The notes: generated by a model not told the origin, from the letters alone. 64,000 bases of DNA from Reinekea thalattae (GCF_008041945.1 NZ_VKAD01000001.1:62001-126000), one strand, 5' to 3'; shown: positions 45,829 to 54,965, counted from the first letter of the stretch. Translations and numbers: made by a program.

Positions 45829-47660
45829 GCAGCACGCCGCTCGTAAGCTCGTCGGTTAAGCCTGATTTGACTCAGTCTAAACCAGCTCAATCTCAAACGT
45901 CGCAGCCTGTTGTCGGAATTTCTGTTGCTGGAGTTAAAGTACAAACTCGGCGGCAACAGGCAGCAGACCAATCAGTTGGTGAGGCTAACTCACCAACTGA
46001 TCATCACGCACGTTCAGTGCATCCCGATCCACTGCTTAATCGACTTTACTTGGCGCGCGGTATTCGCCATGCCGATGAATTAGAAACCAGCATGCAAGCC
46101 TTGCTGGACTGGCAGAGCCTAAAAGGGATTGATCAAGCGGTCGAATTACTACTGGCAGCTCGACAGCAACAGCAGCGAGTGATGATTGTTGGCGACTACG
46201 ATGCCGATGGCGCAACCTCAACGGCATTAGCCATGCTTGGTCTGTCGGCAATGGGCTTGAATGTTCAGTATCAATTGCCCAACCGTTTTGAATACGGTTA
46301 TGGCTTGTCGCCAGCCATTGTCGAATTGGTGTTACAGCAGCAACCGGATTTAATCTTAACGGTCGATAATGGTATCTCCAGCTTTGACGGCATCGCTCTT
46401 GCCAAACAGCATGGCGTCAAGGTGCTAGTGACCGACCATCATTTACCGGCGGATACGCTGCCTAATGCCGATGCCATTGTTAACCCGAATCAACCAGGTT
46501 GCGCCTTTGCCAGTAAAGCCGCCTGTGGTTGTACGGTTATGTTTTATGTGCTGATTGCGTTGCGCGCAGCGCTAAGAGAGCAGGGTGAGCAAGCGCTGCC
46601 TAACTTGGCGCAGTGGCTCGATTTAGTAGCGCTAGCAACCATCGCCGATGTTGTACCGCTGGATAAAAATAATCGAATGTTGGTCAGTAATGGCTTGCAG
46701 CGTATCCGCCAAGGTCGAATGCGACCGGGAATGAAAGCCTTATTTGAAGTCTCAGGCCGTGACTGGCAGTTTGCCAGCTCTGAAGATTTTGGCTTTAGCT
46801 TGGGGCCGCGCTTAAATGCTGCTGGTCGATTGGGTGATATGTCGGTGGGTGTACAGTTACTACTGACCGAACAGCCCGCTCATGCGCACCAATTGGCGAC
46901 AGATTTGCAAAATCTAAACAGCGAACGGCGACAAATAGAAGCCTCTATGCTGCATGAGGTTGAGCGAATTATGGGTGACTTAACAGAGAATACGGCCGCC
47001 TACAGCCAGGTTGTTTTCGGTGACAGCTGGCATGAAGGTGTCATTGGTATTTTAGCCTCACGTATTAAAGATCGTATTTATCGACCTGTGGTTGCTTTTG
47101 CTCGAGATGACAATGGCGAACTAAAAGGCTCAGCGCGTTCGATCAAAGGTATTCATTTACGTGATTGCTTGGATTGGTTGAGTAAGCAACAGCCCGAACT
47201 GATCTTAAAATTTGGTGGCCACGCCATGGCTGCCGGTTTGACGATACGAGAAGCCGATTTGGCTGCTTTTACTCAAGGTTTTGAGCAGGCAGTACAGCAA
47301 TTGGCAGAAGCTGAAGCATTAACTCAGCAGCTTTGGGTCGACGGTGAACTTGGCGCGCAAGAATTAAACTTAGCCAATGCATTAACACTGGAGCAAGCAG
47401 GGCCTTGGGGCCAGTCTTTTCCTGCGCCGAGTTTTTATGGTGAGTTTGCTGTTAGTGACAGTCGGGTGTTGGCTGGTAAACACCTAAAGTTAACCTTAGT
47501 GAATGGTCAGAATTCTCTGGCGGCGATAGCCTTTAATGTGCCGCAAGAACATTTAGCTCAGACGGTTAATCAGGTGCGGGGAGTCTATCAGCTCAGCTGC
47601 AACCGTTTTCGTGGTGCAACAACACTGCAATTGGTGTTTTCAAACATAGAAATTGACTAG
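45825..47660 (+). CDS. recJ: RecJ, single-strand 5'-3' exonuclease
   Basis: A DHH-family exonuclease for recombination and mismatch repair. The 611 residues include VGDYDADGATSTAL (about 124-137), VLVTDHHLPADT (the DHH motif), LDLVALATIADVVPL, LGPRLNAAGRL and LKFGGHAMAAGL (DHHA1). The first 65 or so residues are a low-complexity Ser/Gln/Pro-rich extension before the usual HPDPLLNRLYLARG start, making it longer than the 577 of E. coli. The internal CGCTVMFY stretch replaces the usual AGVGVAFY-like helix. It is translationally coupled to thrC. Confidence 0.95.
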   Translation: MSSTPLVSSSVKPDLTQSKPAQSQTSQPVVGISVAGVKVQTRRQQAADQSVGEANSPTDHHARSVHPDPLLNRLYLARGIRHADELETSMQALLDWQSLKGIDQAVELLLAARQQQQRVMIVGDYDADGATSTALAMLGLSAMGLNVQYQLPNRFEYGYGLSPAIVELVLQQQPDLILTVDNGISSFDGIALAKQHGVKVLVTDHHLPADTLPNADAIVNPNQPGCAFASKAACGCTVMFYVLIALRAALREQGEQALPNLAQWLDLVALATIADVVPLDKNNRMLVSNGLQRIRQGRMRPGMKALFEVSGRDWQFASSEDFGFSLGPRLNAAGRLGDMSVGVQLLLTEQPAHAHQLATDLQNLNSERRQIEASMLHEVERIMGDLTENTAAYSQVVFGDSWHEGVIGILASRIKDRIYRPVVAFARDDNGELKGSARSIKGIHLRDCLDWLSKQQPELILKFGGHAMAAGLTIREADLAAFTQGFEQAVQQLAEAEALTQQLWVDGELGAQELNLANALTLEQAGPWGQSFPAPSFYGEFAVSDSRVLAGKHLKLTLVNGQNSLAAIAFNVPQEHLAQTVNQVRGVYQLSCNRFRGATTLQLVFSNIEID

Positions 47661-47682
47661 CCCGCGATACAGATAGCGGGCT
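47659..47682. terminator. Hairpin between convergent recJ and an unknown gene
   Basis: AGCCCGC (47659-47665) and GCGGGCT (47676-47682) form a 7-bp GC-rich stem overlapping the recJ stop codon. There is no T-run, so efficiency is uncertain. Confidence 0.45.
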
Positions 47683-47690
47683 CATTAGGC

Positions 47691-47960
47691 TTAAGCGCTG
47701 AGTTCAGTTGTATACTGATGTACTTGGCTTTGTTTCCAAATAAGGCGTCGTAGCTCAGCCTGTAGGTCTGGCGATTTCAACACAGAGTCTAAACGCTCTA
47801 GGCTCATGCGTTGCAAGCTCCATAAGCTGTAATGGCTCTTTTCAAATACCATAGACAGGGTTTCTTCGATGCTTAGCTGGCTTTGTTCGCTGAGGTGGAT
47901 AAGGTCTTGCAGAAGTGCAGGGTGAAGCTTTTGGCTGATGGTTTCTATCGTTGTTTTCAT
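47691..47960 (-). CDS. Unrecognised 89-residue protein
   Basis: A soluble, mostly helical protein. It starts MKTTIETISQKLHPALLQDL and has a conserved-looking LSMVFEKSHYSLWSLQRMS core. It has a strong ribosome site (AAGGGGG, about 6 bases before the ATG), which supports a real gene. It is convergent with recJ and divergent from prfB. No family is recognised and no function is proposed. The size and helical make-up would allow a DNA- or protein-binding role, but nothing specific shows it. Confidence 0.6.
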   Translation of the reverse strand: MKTTIETISQKLHPALLQDLIHLSEQSQLSIEETLSMVFEKSHYSLWSLQRMSLERLDSVLKSPDLQAELRRLIWKQSQVHQYTTELSA

Positions 47961-48215
47961 TGTAGCCCCCTTAAATGTCGTGATGTCATTAGGAAAGTCG
48001 AGAACAAAAATACGTCGATTGGCTTGGCCAATATTTGACCTGCATCATATTTACCATTGCTCCGTGCTGCAATTTTTTTTTGCTAAAAATGGTTATTTTT
48101 TATTACTGCAATTGCACTGCATTGGCTACCGAATTGGCGGCAATTACTGTAGAATCCGGTGCCTTTTGAGGGTCCTGAGCCATAGGGCTAAGCGATTGAA
48201 ACGTTAGGAGTAAAA

Positions 48216-49311
48216 GTGGAAGTTAATCCGATTCGAGAACAGATAAAAGACTTAAGCGCCCGTACCGACGTGCTTAGGGGGTACCTTTGACTTCGCTCAT
48301 AAAAAAGAGCAGTTAGACGAAGTTGAACGTGAGCTAGCGCAGCCAGAGATCTGGAACGATCCAGAGCGAGCGCAAAGCCTTGGCCAGCAACGTTCATCGT
48401 TAGAACGTGTGGTACAAACCATTGAAAATCTCGATAACGGCTTAGCCGATGCAACCGATTTACTCGATATGGCGGTTGAAGAAAACGACGCCGATTCCGT
48501 TGCCGATGTGCAAGCGGAGTTGGATGGCTTACAAGCACAGCTTGAAGTACTTGAATTTCGTCGCATGTTCAGCGGCGAGATGGACCCAAACAACGCCTAT
48601 TTAGATATCCAAGCCGGCTCCGGCGGTACCGAAGCGCAAGATTGGGCCGAAATGCTGCTGCGCATGTACTTGCGTTGGGGTGAAGAGAAGGGCTTTAAAA
48701 CCGAATTAATGGAAGCCTCGGCCGGTGAAGTTGCAGGCATCAAGTCGGCCACTATTCGCTTTGAAGGTGAATACGCCTTTGGTTGGTTACGTACCGAAAC
48801 GGGCGTGCATCGTTTAGTGCGTAAATCGCCATTTGATTCGGGTAATCGCCGCCATACCTCGTTTTCGTCGGTGTTTGTCTCGCCAGAAATCGACGATAAT
48901 GTCGATATCGAAATCAACCCAGCCGATTTACGAATCGACGTTTACCGTGCCTCTGGTGCCGGTGGTCAGCACGTTAACCGAACCGAATCTGCGGTGCGTA
49001 TTACTCACGAACCGACTGGCATTGTGACTCAGTGTCAGAATGACCGTTCCCAGCATAAAAACAAAGACCAAGCCATGAAGCAGCTAAAAGCCAAGCTTTA
49101 CGAGCGTGAAATGATGTTACGACAAGAGGCGGCGCAAGTGGTTGAAGACAGCAAGTCTGACATTGGCTGGGGCAGCCAGATTCGTTCTTATGTATTGGAC
49201 GACTCCAGAATCAAAGATTTACGTACCGGTGTTGAAAACCGAAATACCCAATCGGTACTTGATGGCAACTTAGATCCATTTATTGAGGCTTCTTTGAAAA
49301 AAGGCCTGTAA
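48216..49311 (+). CDS. prfB: Peptide chain release factor 2, with programmed +1 frameshift
   Basis: RF2 releases peptides at UGA and UAA. The gene has two frames: codons from GTG 48216 to an in-frame TGA at 48288-48290 (24 codons), then the +1 frame from GAC 48289 to 49311 (340 codons), for 364 residues in all. The slip site CTT-TGA-C is preceded by the SD-like AGGGGG (48276-48281), exactly as in E. coli prfB. The second part carries the SPF codon-recognition motif (RKSPFDSG) and the catalytic GGQ ([16 protein letters not shown]). Frameshifting would rise when RF2 is scarce. lysS follows, as usual. Confidence 0.96.
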
Positions 49312-49395
49312 TGAGCCGGTGCTCAACGAGCACTGAATGAAACCTAACACTTTTAATGCAACCGTGACTCGAACGAGCGGTATTTGGAAGAGACG

Positions 49396-50904
49396 ATGAG
49401 CGATAACACAACAGACAATCAAATCAGCCAAACGGAAGAAAACCACATCATAGCGGAGCGCAAGCAAAAGCTGGCTCAACTGCAAGAGACACGTGGTATC
49501 GCCTTTCCTAATGACTTTCAGCGCGATGATCAAGCCGGTCAATTGCAAGCCGAATACGGCGAGTTAGAAAAAGAAGTGTTGGCAGAACGAAACATTCAAG
49601 TGGCGATTGCAGGCCGAGTTATGCGTCGCGGCGGGCCATTTGTTGGCGTACGAGATGTGTCTGGCAGCATTCAGTTTTACATGGGTAAACCACTGCAAAA
49701 AGAAAGTGATGATTGGAAGTTACTCGATATCGGCGATATCGTCGGCGCGCGTGGTACCTTGGCAAAATCCGGTAAAGGTGAGCTGTATGTTAATGTTGAG
49801 CGTATTGAAGATCTCACCATTCTGACTAAATCACTACGACCGTTACCCGATAAATTCCACGGCCTAGCCGATCAAGAAGCCAAGTACCGTCAGCGTTATG
49901 TTGATCTTATGGTTTCTGAACAAACGCGTACCGTGTTTGAAGTGCGTTCAAAAGTGGTTAACGGCATTCGTAATTATTTGGCTGAGCGCGACTTCATGGA
50001 AGTTGAAACTCCGATGTTGCAAGTTATTCCAGGTGGCGCAACGGCGCGTCCGTTCATTACTCATCACAATGCGATGGATCGTGACCTGTACTTGCGCATC
50101 GCTCCTGAGCTTTATTTGAAGCGTTTGGTTGTCGGCGGTTTTGAGCGAGTGTTCGAAATTAACCGTAACTTCCGTAATGAAGGTGTATCGACGCGTCATA
50201 ACCCTGAGTTCACCATGCTTGAATGGTATCAGGCGTACGCCGATTATAACGATCTGATGGATTTAACCGAAGACATGTTGCGCACAGTCGCCACCGATGT
50301 TTTGGGTAGCACAGCACTGCATTACCAAGGCCGCGATTACGACTTGGCACAACCCTTTGAACGTATTTCGATGTTTGACTCCATTCTTAAGTTCAACCCA
50401 GAACTTAAGTCTGAAGACATCAACAACCTAGAGTCTGCAACCAAAGTTGCTACTGGCTTAGGTGTGCAGGTGAAGGCGAGTTGGGGTTTAGGTAAAGTAC
50501 AGACCGAAATCTTTGAAGAAACGGTTGAAGAAAAACTGTTCGATCCGACCTTTATCACCGAGTACCCAGCGGAAATCTCACCGTTAGCGCGTCGTAACGA
50601 TAATAACCCAGAAGTGACCGACCGCTTTGAATTCTTCTTAGGTGGCCGTGAAGTGGCTAACGGTTTCTCGGAGTTGAACGACCCGATCGATCAGGCTGAG
50701 CGTTTCCAAGCACAGGTCGCAGAGAAAGATGCCGGTGATGATGAAGCCATGTTTTACGACGCCGACTACATCAATGCACTGGAATACGGCATGCCACCAA
50801 CTGCTGGTGAAGGTATCGGTATTGACCGATTGGTGATGTTTTTAACCGATTCACCTTCGATTAAAGACGTTATCCTGTTCCCGCATATGAAGCCCAAAGC
50901 CTAA
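49396..50904 (+). CDS. lysS: Lysyl-tRNA synthetase, class II
   Basis: Charges tRNA-Lys. The 502 residues have an OB-fold anticodon-binding domain ([22 protein letters not shown]), then the class II motifs [47 protein letters not shown] (motif 2) and [24 protein letters not shown] (motif 3). The ATG at 49396 is preferred over a TTG at 49384 because GGAAGAG lies just upstream. Confidence 0.97.
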   Translation: MSDNTTDNQISQTEENHIIAERKQKLAQLQETRGIAFPNDFQRDDQAGQLQAEYGELEKEVLAERNIQVAIAGRVMRRGGPFVGVRDVSGSIQFYMGKPLQKESDDWKLLDIGDIVGARGTLAKSGKGELYVNVERIEDLTILTKSLRPLPDKFHGLADQEAKYRQRYVDLMVSEQTRTVFEVRSKVVNGIRNYLAERDFMEVETPMLQVIPGGATARPFITHHNAMDRDLYLRIAPELYLKRLVVGGFERVFEINRNFRNEGVSTRHNPEFTMLEWYQAYADYNDLMDLTEDMLRTVATDVLGSTALHYQGRDYDLAQPFERISMFDSILKFNPELKSEDINNLESATKVATGLGVQVKASWGLGKVQTEIFEETVEEKLFDPTFITEYPAEISPLARRNDNNPEVTDRFEFFLGGREVANGFSELNDPIDQAERFQAQVAEKDAGDDEAMFYDADYINALEYGMPPTAGEGIGIDRLVMFLTDSPSIKDVILFPHMKPKA

Positions 50905-50986
50905 AGCAACGACTAAGTTTGGCCATCATCGATGGCTAAACTTTCAATATCAGTGCATGGTTTAAAACAAGGGCATTGAATTGATT

Positions 50987-51015
50987 AAAAAAGCACCGAT
51001 CAGGTGCTTTTTTTT
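50987..51015 (+). terminator. Intrinsic terminator after lysS
   Basis: AAAAAAGCACC-gatca-GGTGCTTTTTTTT, an 11-bp stem including A-T pairs and a long T-run. It ends the prfB-lysS transcript. Confidence 0.93.
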
Positions 51016-51301
51016 ATTCAGAAAACCGCAGTGATTACAAAAAAATACAAATCGAATCAGGAATGGAATTGCTCTGATTTGGCAAACAGGCTAAGCATCT
51101 ATCCCCAAGTAAAGAATGCCCTAATCGCGATAGCCGTTGTTGATCAAATAACTTTAGCGTTAGCTAAATTAATTATTGCTGGCATTCTAAGTTACTGAAA
51201 AATAAGGATATTTTATTTGCTGGTTAAAAAATGAACAAATTGTTGCAGCCGCTTAATTTGGCTGTTTGATGACATAATCGCCTGCTTGTTCACAGAGATA
51301 T

Positions 51302-51318
51302 CCACAGATTCTGTGGAC
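51302..51318. promoter_or_regulatory. Perfect inverted repeat in the lysS-downstream gap
   Basis: TCCACAGA-t-TCTGTGGA is a perfect 8-bp arm repeat followed by CAGTTTTCTCT. It could be an operator or a weak terminator. Nearby TTGTTCACA and ATATCCACA each differ from a DnaA box at one position. The rest of the 825-base gap (50905-51729) shows no gene I can support. Confidence 0.45.
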
Positions 51319-51729
51319 AGTTTTCTCTAGCCCAGACATCGTGCGGAGTTGTCGGGAAACGAACAAAGAGTCAAATAATAAACGCTTTTTTTGGATCAGT
51401 GTTTAGTCGAAAAATTACTACTTAGAATGCAATTGGACAGACAATATCAGGCGCCTTCTGAAGAAATATCGTTGATATGCTATTAGAGCTCTATCCACTA
51501 TAAATGAAGCATCTGAGTTTATTTTGGGCTTATTAAGGTTAGGTGCTAAAACTAAACAAAGATGCTCTTGCTCAATCCCCGACAATGTTACCTTTCAAAC
51601 AATATTTAGTTTTCGCTATACAGTGCAAACTGGTGAATCAATGGGCGTTTCAAGCCTGTTAACGGCATTGCATACTCGGATTAAAAATTGCAATTGGGTT
51701 ACTGGGAATTCACTTACCAGGAACTTTTT

Positions 51730-52290
51730 ATGCCGTTAAAAACTTATCAAGAGCAAGAGCTGTTTTTTACTCCTAACTTTTTAGAGCCCGCCAGTAAGGC
51801 GCAAAGCTATGCTTATCGCGGTGAGCTTATTATTAAAGAAGGCGATGTTGCTGATGACTCTGGTCGTCGTAAACCGCCGGTTTCGGTGTTGCGCGATGCG
51901 ATTCTTTTATCCGACGACAATAAGCTTTCGATGATGGTCGGCGGGTTAGATGATATAGCCGATGCCGAAAAGTTGATGCAGCGTTATGGCAGCAATATTG
52001 CTGACGGTGCGCCAGTTATTCTGTTAGCGCCTAACCTAGCTTGCGATTGCCAAAGTGAGATAGAGGGCATTAGGTGCGAATTATTGCGTTGGGATGCGAT
52101 GGTCTGGAGTCAGGTTTCAGAAGAAATGAGATTGGAAAAGAGTGACTTCAAAGGTCAGTCATCCGCAGAGAAGGTGGAGACGCTGTACAGCGAAGCTGTA
52201 ACCTATAAGCCGAAAAACCCGTTTATTCCATTTAATGAGGTTTTAGCCACGGCAACAGAGTCAAAGCGAGAGTTGCACGGCGCGATATAA
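51730..52290 (+). CDS. Unrecognised 186-residue protein
   Basis: A soluble, acidic protein starting MPLKTYQEQELFFTPNFLEP. It has the segment RRKPPVSVLRDAILLSDDNKLSMMVGG and a cysteine trio in LACDCQSEIEGIRCEL. There is no signal peptide or membrane helix. I recognise no domain. The ATG at 51730 is chosen for AGGAAC 7 bases upstream; an earlier in-frame start at 51688 lacks one. It has a long upstream gap and ends in a clear shared terminator, so it is probably a single-gene unit. Confidence 0.7.
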   Translation: MPLKTYQEQELFFTPNFLEPASKAQSYAYRGELIIKEGDVADDSGRRKPPVSVLRDAILLSDDNKLSMMVGGLDDIADAEKLMQRYGSNIADGAPVILLAPNLACDCQSEIEGIRCELLRWDAMVWSQVSEEMRLEKSDFKGQSSAEKVETLYSEAVTYKPKNPFIPFNEVLATATESKRELHGAI

Positions 52291-52296
52291 CTAATA

Positions 52297-52352
52297 AGCC
52301 AAATGAACGGATTGCGACCTGAGTTTAGGTTTCAATCCGTTTTTATTTGGCT
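52297..52352. terminator. Long convergent terminator hairpin
   Basis: AGCCAAAT-ga-ACGGATTG (52297-52314) pairs with CAATCCGT-tttt-ATTTGGCT (52333-52352), two perfect 8-bp stems with a small internal loop. It lies between the 186-residue gene and the converging DsbA-like gene. Confidence 0.8.
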
Positions 52353-52378
52353 GAACAATTAACTCAGCTCTTAAAAAT

Positions 52379-53005
52379 TTAGCCAATCAGTTGATCAATT
52401 GTCTCTTTCATTGATTGAGTATGTTGATAATCAATCGGTATATGCGTCAACTGGTTATTGTTGAGTAAAGCGAGGGAAGGAAAAGAATTCAGTTGCAGCT
52501 GCCGGGCTTGGTCGATCTCTTTTTCTAAACTGTTCGCTTGTTTTAATTCTTGCATCGCTTTAATAAATTCTTGTTTATCTAATCCGATCGCTTCTGCGCA
52601 CTGTTGGAGCGTTTCTAGGTCTGAAGGGTTCTGTGCATTTAGGTAGTAAGCCTGCTGAATTTGGCTAAGCATGTCACTTTCTAGATTAAATTTTCTGGCC
52701 ACTAGGCAAGCTCGACAAGCAGGATAGGTGGAACGCCGCGGTTTGCAATCTCGCCAAAAATCGAAATTAAATTCTGTACCTAGTTGCTGATTAATGTGAC
52801 GCCAAATACCTTGGAGGTTGGTTTGCATTTGCGCCGTCATCGGTTCATCGGAATCTGCAGCAAGGCCGCCAAGCAGATAAACGATTTCTAACTTGCCATT
52901 GTCGAGCAGCGGTTGCAGCTCGGTTTTAAGTGCATTCCAAGTGGGTTTGAACCCCCAGCACCAGCTACACATTGGGTCGTAGCAGTAAATTAATTTTGCA
53001 CTCAT
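52379..53005 (-). CDS. DsbA-family thioredoxin-fold protein (FrnE/HCCA-isomerase-like)
   Basis: 208 residues with a redox motif C13-S-W-C16 in YCYDPMCSWCWGFKPTW. LLGGLAADSDEPM and a helical insertion follow, and the end has QLNSFPSLALLNNNQLTHIPIDY, the cis-proline loop. It lacks a signal peptide, so it is likely a cytoplasmic oxidoreductase of the FrnE/DsbA-like group rather than periplasmic DsbA. It faces an AT-rich region with possible operators. Confidence 0.85.
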   Translation of the reverse strand: MSAKLIYCYDPMCSWCWGFKPTWNALKTELQPLLDNGKLEIVYLLGGLAADSDEPMTAQMQTNLQGIWRHINQQLGTEFNFDFWRDCKPRRSTYPACRACLVARKFNLESDMLSQIQQAYYLNAQNPSDLETLQQCAEAIGLDKQEFIKAMQELKQANSLEKEIDQARQLQLNSFPSLALLNNNQLTHIPIDYQHTQSMKETIDQLIG

Positions 53006-53101
53006 AAATTTTCTCTTAATTAATATTTAAACTTTTTTCGCTTACTTATTCTGGTTCTGGCTATAAGCGAGATGTTTCTGTTTTTTATATTTTTAGTCTG
53101 G

Positions 53102-53154
53102 TTGTTTATAGATTTTACTGTTTATAAATTTTATTTTTTTAGATCTATAAACAG
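53102..53154. promoter_or_regulatory. Three TGTTTATA half-sites including a perfect inverted repeat
   Basis: CTGTTTATA (53118-53126) and TATAAACAG (53146-53154) are a perfect 9-bp inverted repeat 19 bases apart, and a further TTGTTTATAG lies at 53102-53110. They fall in the AT-rich 405-base gap between the divergent DsbA-like and DUF1328 genes. No other gene was seen in the gap. Confidence 0.5.
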
Positions 53155-53410
53155 GCTAACTAAATTTAAATGTCATGAATTTATTAAATAGTTAAAAAAA
53201 TAGTCGGCAGCCTAATAGACCTTGAGGCTGATTCTGTTTATTCAAGTCGAATCGGTAATTTAATTTATTGAAATGTGAATAATGTTTAGTTTACAGCAAG
53301 TTGACGTGGCTTTCGGTTGTAAAAGAAAGTCTGTTTGTTATGGTTTTTAGCGATCTCGTTATCAAGATCATAACTTGTTAAAAAATAATTAAGTTTTTAG
53401 GAGGAATAAA

Positions 53411-53587
53411 ATGCTTACTTGGGTGCTCACCTTTTTGCTGGTTGCAATTGTTGCAGGTGTGCTTGGTTTTTCTGGTATTGCAGGTGCTGCTGCCAGCATC
53501 GCTAAGATTATATTTTTCATCTTTTTAGTTTTATTTTTAATTGTCGTTATTCAACGTCTCTTAAGCAGACCTAAATCTGATCTCTGA
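53411..53587 (+). CDS. DUF1328 family small membrane protein (YtjA-like)
   Basis: 58 residues with two hydrophobic helices: [20 protein letters not shown], then a glycine/alanine turn [12 protein letters not shown] and [19 protein letters not shown]. This is the DUF1328/YtjA pattern. It has a perfect ribosome site (AGGAGG, 6 bases before the ATG). Members are inner-membrane proteins of unknown role, often stress-related. It begins a run of envelope-type genes. Confidence 0.92.
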   Translation: MLTWVLTFLLVAIVAGVLGFSGIAGAAASIAKIIFFIFLVLFLIVVIQRLLSRPKSDL

Positions 53588-53645
53588 TGTTTGTTTTTTT
53601 CGTGGATTTCAATTTTAAATAAAATTTATAAGAGAGAGTGAGAAG

Positions 53646-53888
53646 ATGAAAAATATAGTTATGACATTATCTGCCGTTTTATTGTCGTTAATGATGGTTG
53701 CCTGTTCGGATGCAAGTCGACAGGAAGAACTGAAACAGGATGTTAATGATGTCTCAGAAGATGTTGGCGATGCAGTTTCCGATGGCGTCGATGGCGCTAA
53801 AGATGCGTTAGGCGATGCCGGTAATGAAGTTGAAGATCTGTGCGAGTCGGTGAAGGAAGATCTGAACACTGAACAGCAGAACTGTTAA
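53646..53888 (+). CDS. Small acidic lipoprotein
   Basis: 80 residues with a type II signal peptide and lipobox LMMVAC (C20). The mature part is a helical, acidic repeat (VNDVSEDVGDAVSDGVDGAKDALGDAGNEVEDL). It ends with two more cysteines (LCESVKEDL and the terminal QQNC). It should be attached to the outer or inner membrane. It lies 58 bases after the DUF1328 gene and is followed by a strong terminator, so the two probably share a transcript. No known function. Confidence 0.85.
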   Translation: MKNIVMTLSAVLLSLMMVACSDASRQEELKQDVNDVSEDVGDAVSDGVDGAKDALGDAGNEVEDLCESVKEDLNTEQQNC

Positions 53889-53908
53889 GTCAGCGATATA
53901 TATTTGCT

Positions 53909-53935
53909 AAAGCCGCCGGTTGGGCGGCTTTTTTT
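53909..53935 (+). terminator. Intrinsic terminator after the lipoprotein gene
   Basis: AAAGCCGCC-ggttg-GGCGGCTTT, a GC-rich stem with a T-run of seven. A clear rho-independent terminator. Confidence 0.93.
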
Positions 53936-54025
53936 ATGTTCTAAAAGCGGTATTCAATTCAGGCCGTATTCAGTCTCGCTGGATTAATCTGTGTTCATTG
54001 TTCAGATAACCCTGTGGAGCTACAG

Positions 54026-54679
54026 ATGAAAACAATACTTGCTCGATTTAAGCCATTTACATCAGCTACGGCACATCGAATGACTCGGTCGCTTAACTTG
54101 AATGTACTAACAACGCCCGTTATTACTGCAGTCGCACTGCTTTGCGCGTCTTTAGCCAATGCCGGTGGTCACTCTGGAGAGTATTTTTATACCACTGCTC
54201 GGGTAGTCGATGTGACTCCAATGTATGAATACCACCGTACTTATCCATCGCACTCGTCTCACCAGCCGCATTACGGTAATGATCAGCGCTGCAAAATTAA
54301 GCATGTTGAAGTGCATAATACACATAGAGATTCAGGTGCCGTCGGGGCGATTATTGGCGGCGCTATTGGTGCTCATATCGGTTCTAGTATTGGTGATTCT
54401 CGCGAAGCTACAGCGGTTGGTGCTATTGCGGGTAGCGTATTAGGCGGTGCCGTGGGTCAGCAACAAAGCAGTTCGGTGCATTATCGAGTCGGACAGGATT
54501 GTTATCAGCGTCCAACACATCATAGCCAAGGTTATGAAAAACCTTATCGAGAATATCGCGAGTTGATTGGCTATAAGGTTCGCTACCGCTACAATGGTCG
54601 CGAATTTTCGATGACGACGCATGAACATCCAGGTCGTACCGTTCGCATTCGTGTGGAGGTGCAGCCTAATCGGCGTTAA
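54026..54679 (+). CDS. Glycine-zipper 2TM envelope protein
   Basis: About 217 residues. A long signal sequence ends near VALLCASLANA. A histidine/tyrosine-rich stretch follows (YEYHRTYPSHSSHQPHYG), then a glycine-zipper membrane segment (GAVGAIIGGAIGAHIGSSIG, then AVGAIAGSVLGGAVGQQ). The tail is basic, with YRELIGYKVRYRYNGREFSM. This is the layout of the 17-kDa-antigen/Rick-17kDa_Anti type outer-membrane proteins. The ATG at 54026 has GGAG just upstream; an earlier in-frame start at 54014 does not. Confidence 0.85.
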   Translation: MKTILARFKPFTSATAHRMTRSLNLNVLTTPVITAVALLCASLANAGGHSGEYFYTTARVVDVTPMYEYHRTYPSHSSHQPHYGNDQRCKIKHVEVHNTHRDSGAVGAIIGGAIGAHIGSSIGDSREATAVGAIAGSVLGGAVGQQQSSSVHYRVGQDCYQRPTHHSQGYEKPYREYRELIGYKVRYRYNGREFSMTTHEHPGRTVRIRVEVQPNRR

Positions 54680-54698
54680 ATGCAGTGAGGGGGAATGA

Positions 54699-54965
54699 AT
54701 GTCACGAATGGCATCAATGTTACTAATCAGTGCGCTATGGCTTAGCGCAATACCAATGGCGAATGCCGCCGTGCACCCCTGTACAAAAGAGGCTTTGCCG
54801 CTGACTTCTGAGAAATCAGTGGTTAAGGCAATAGAATGCATTTATCAGGGCCGAGTGGCTAAGGTTGAACGTAAAGACGGTTATTATCGGTTACGAGTGG
54901 TAACGCCCGATGGCCGCATTCGCAATGTCGATGTGGACCCAAAAACAGGCCAGCCACTGAAGTAA
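54699..54965 (+). CDS. Periplasmic PepSY-domain protein
   Basis: 88 residues with a signal peptide (ending near PMANA). A short PepSY-like domain follows: KAIECIYQGRVAKVERKDGYYRLRVVTPDGRIRNVDVDPKTGQPL. Such small PepSY proteins often sit beside PhoP/PhoQ-type systems and are thought to modulate the sensor or the periplasm. It lies 55 bases before the response regulator gene, on the same strand. Confidence 0.88.
   Translation: MSRMASMLLISALWLSAIPMANAAVHPCTKEALPLTSEKSVVKAIECIYQGRVAKVERKDGYYRLRVVTPDGRIRNVDVDPKTGQPLK

Noticed and set aside
48409-49311. prfB read as a shorter gene starting at an internal ATG at 48409
   Set aside because: The upstream frame encodes the RF2 N-terminus, joined by the classical CTT-TGA-C frameshift site, so the late start is an artefact.
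51004-51198. A 64-codon reading frame after lysS
   Set aside because: It starts inside the T-run of the lysS terminator and has no ribosome site or recognisable domain.
51290-51320. Near-DnaA boxes considered as an origin of replication
   Set aside because: There are only two imperfect boxes, with no AT-rich unwinding region of the right type and no dnaA, dnaN, gyrB or rpmH nearby.
51524-51739. A 71-codon reading frame overlapping the start of the 186-residue gene
   Set aside because: It has no ribosome site, its composition is poor, and it overlaps a better supported start in another frame.
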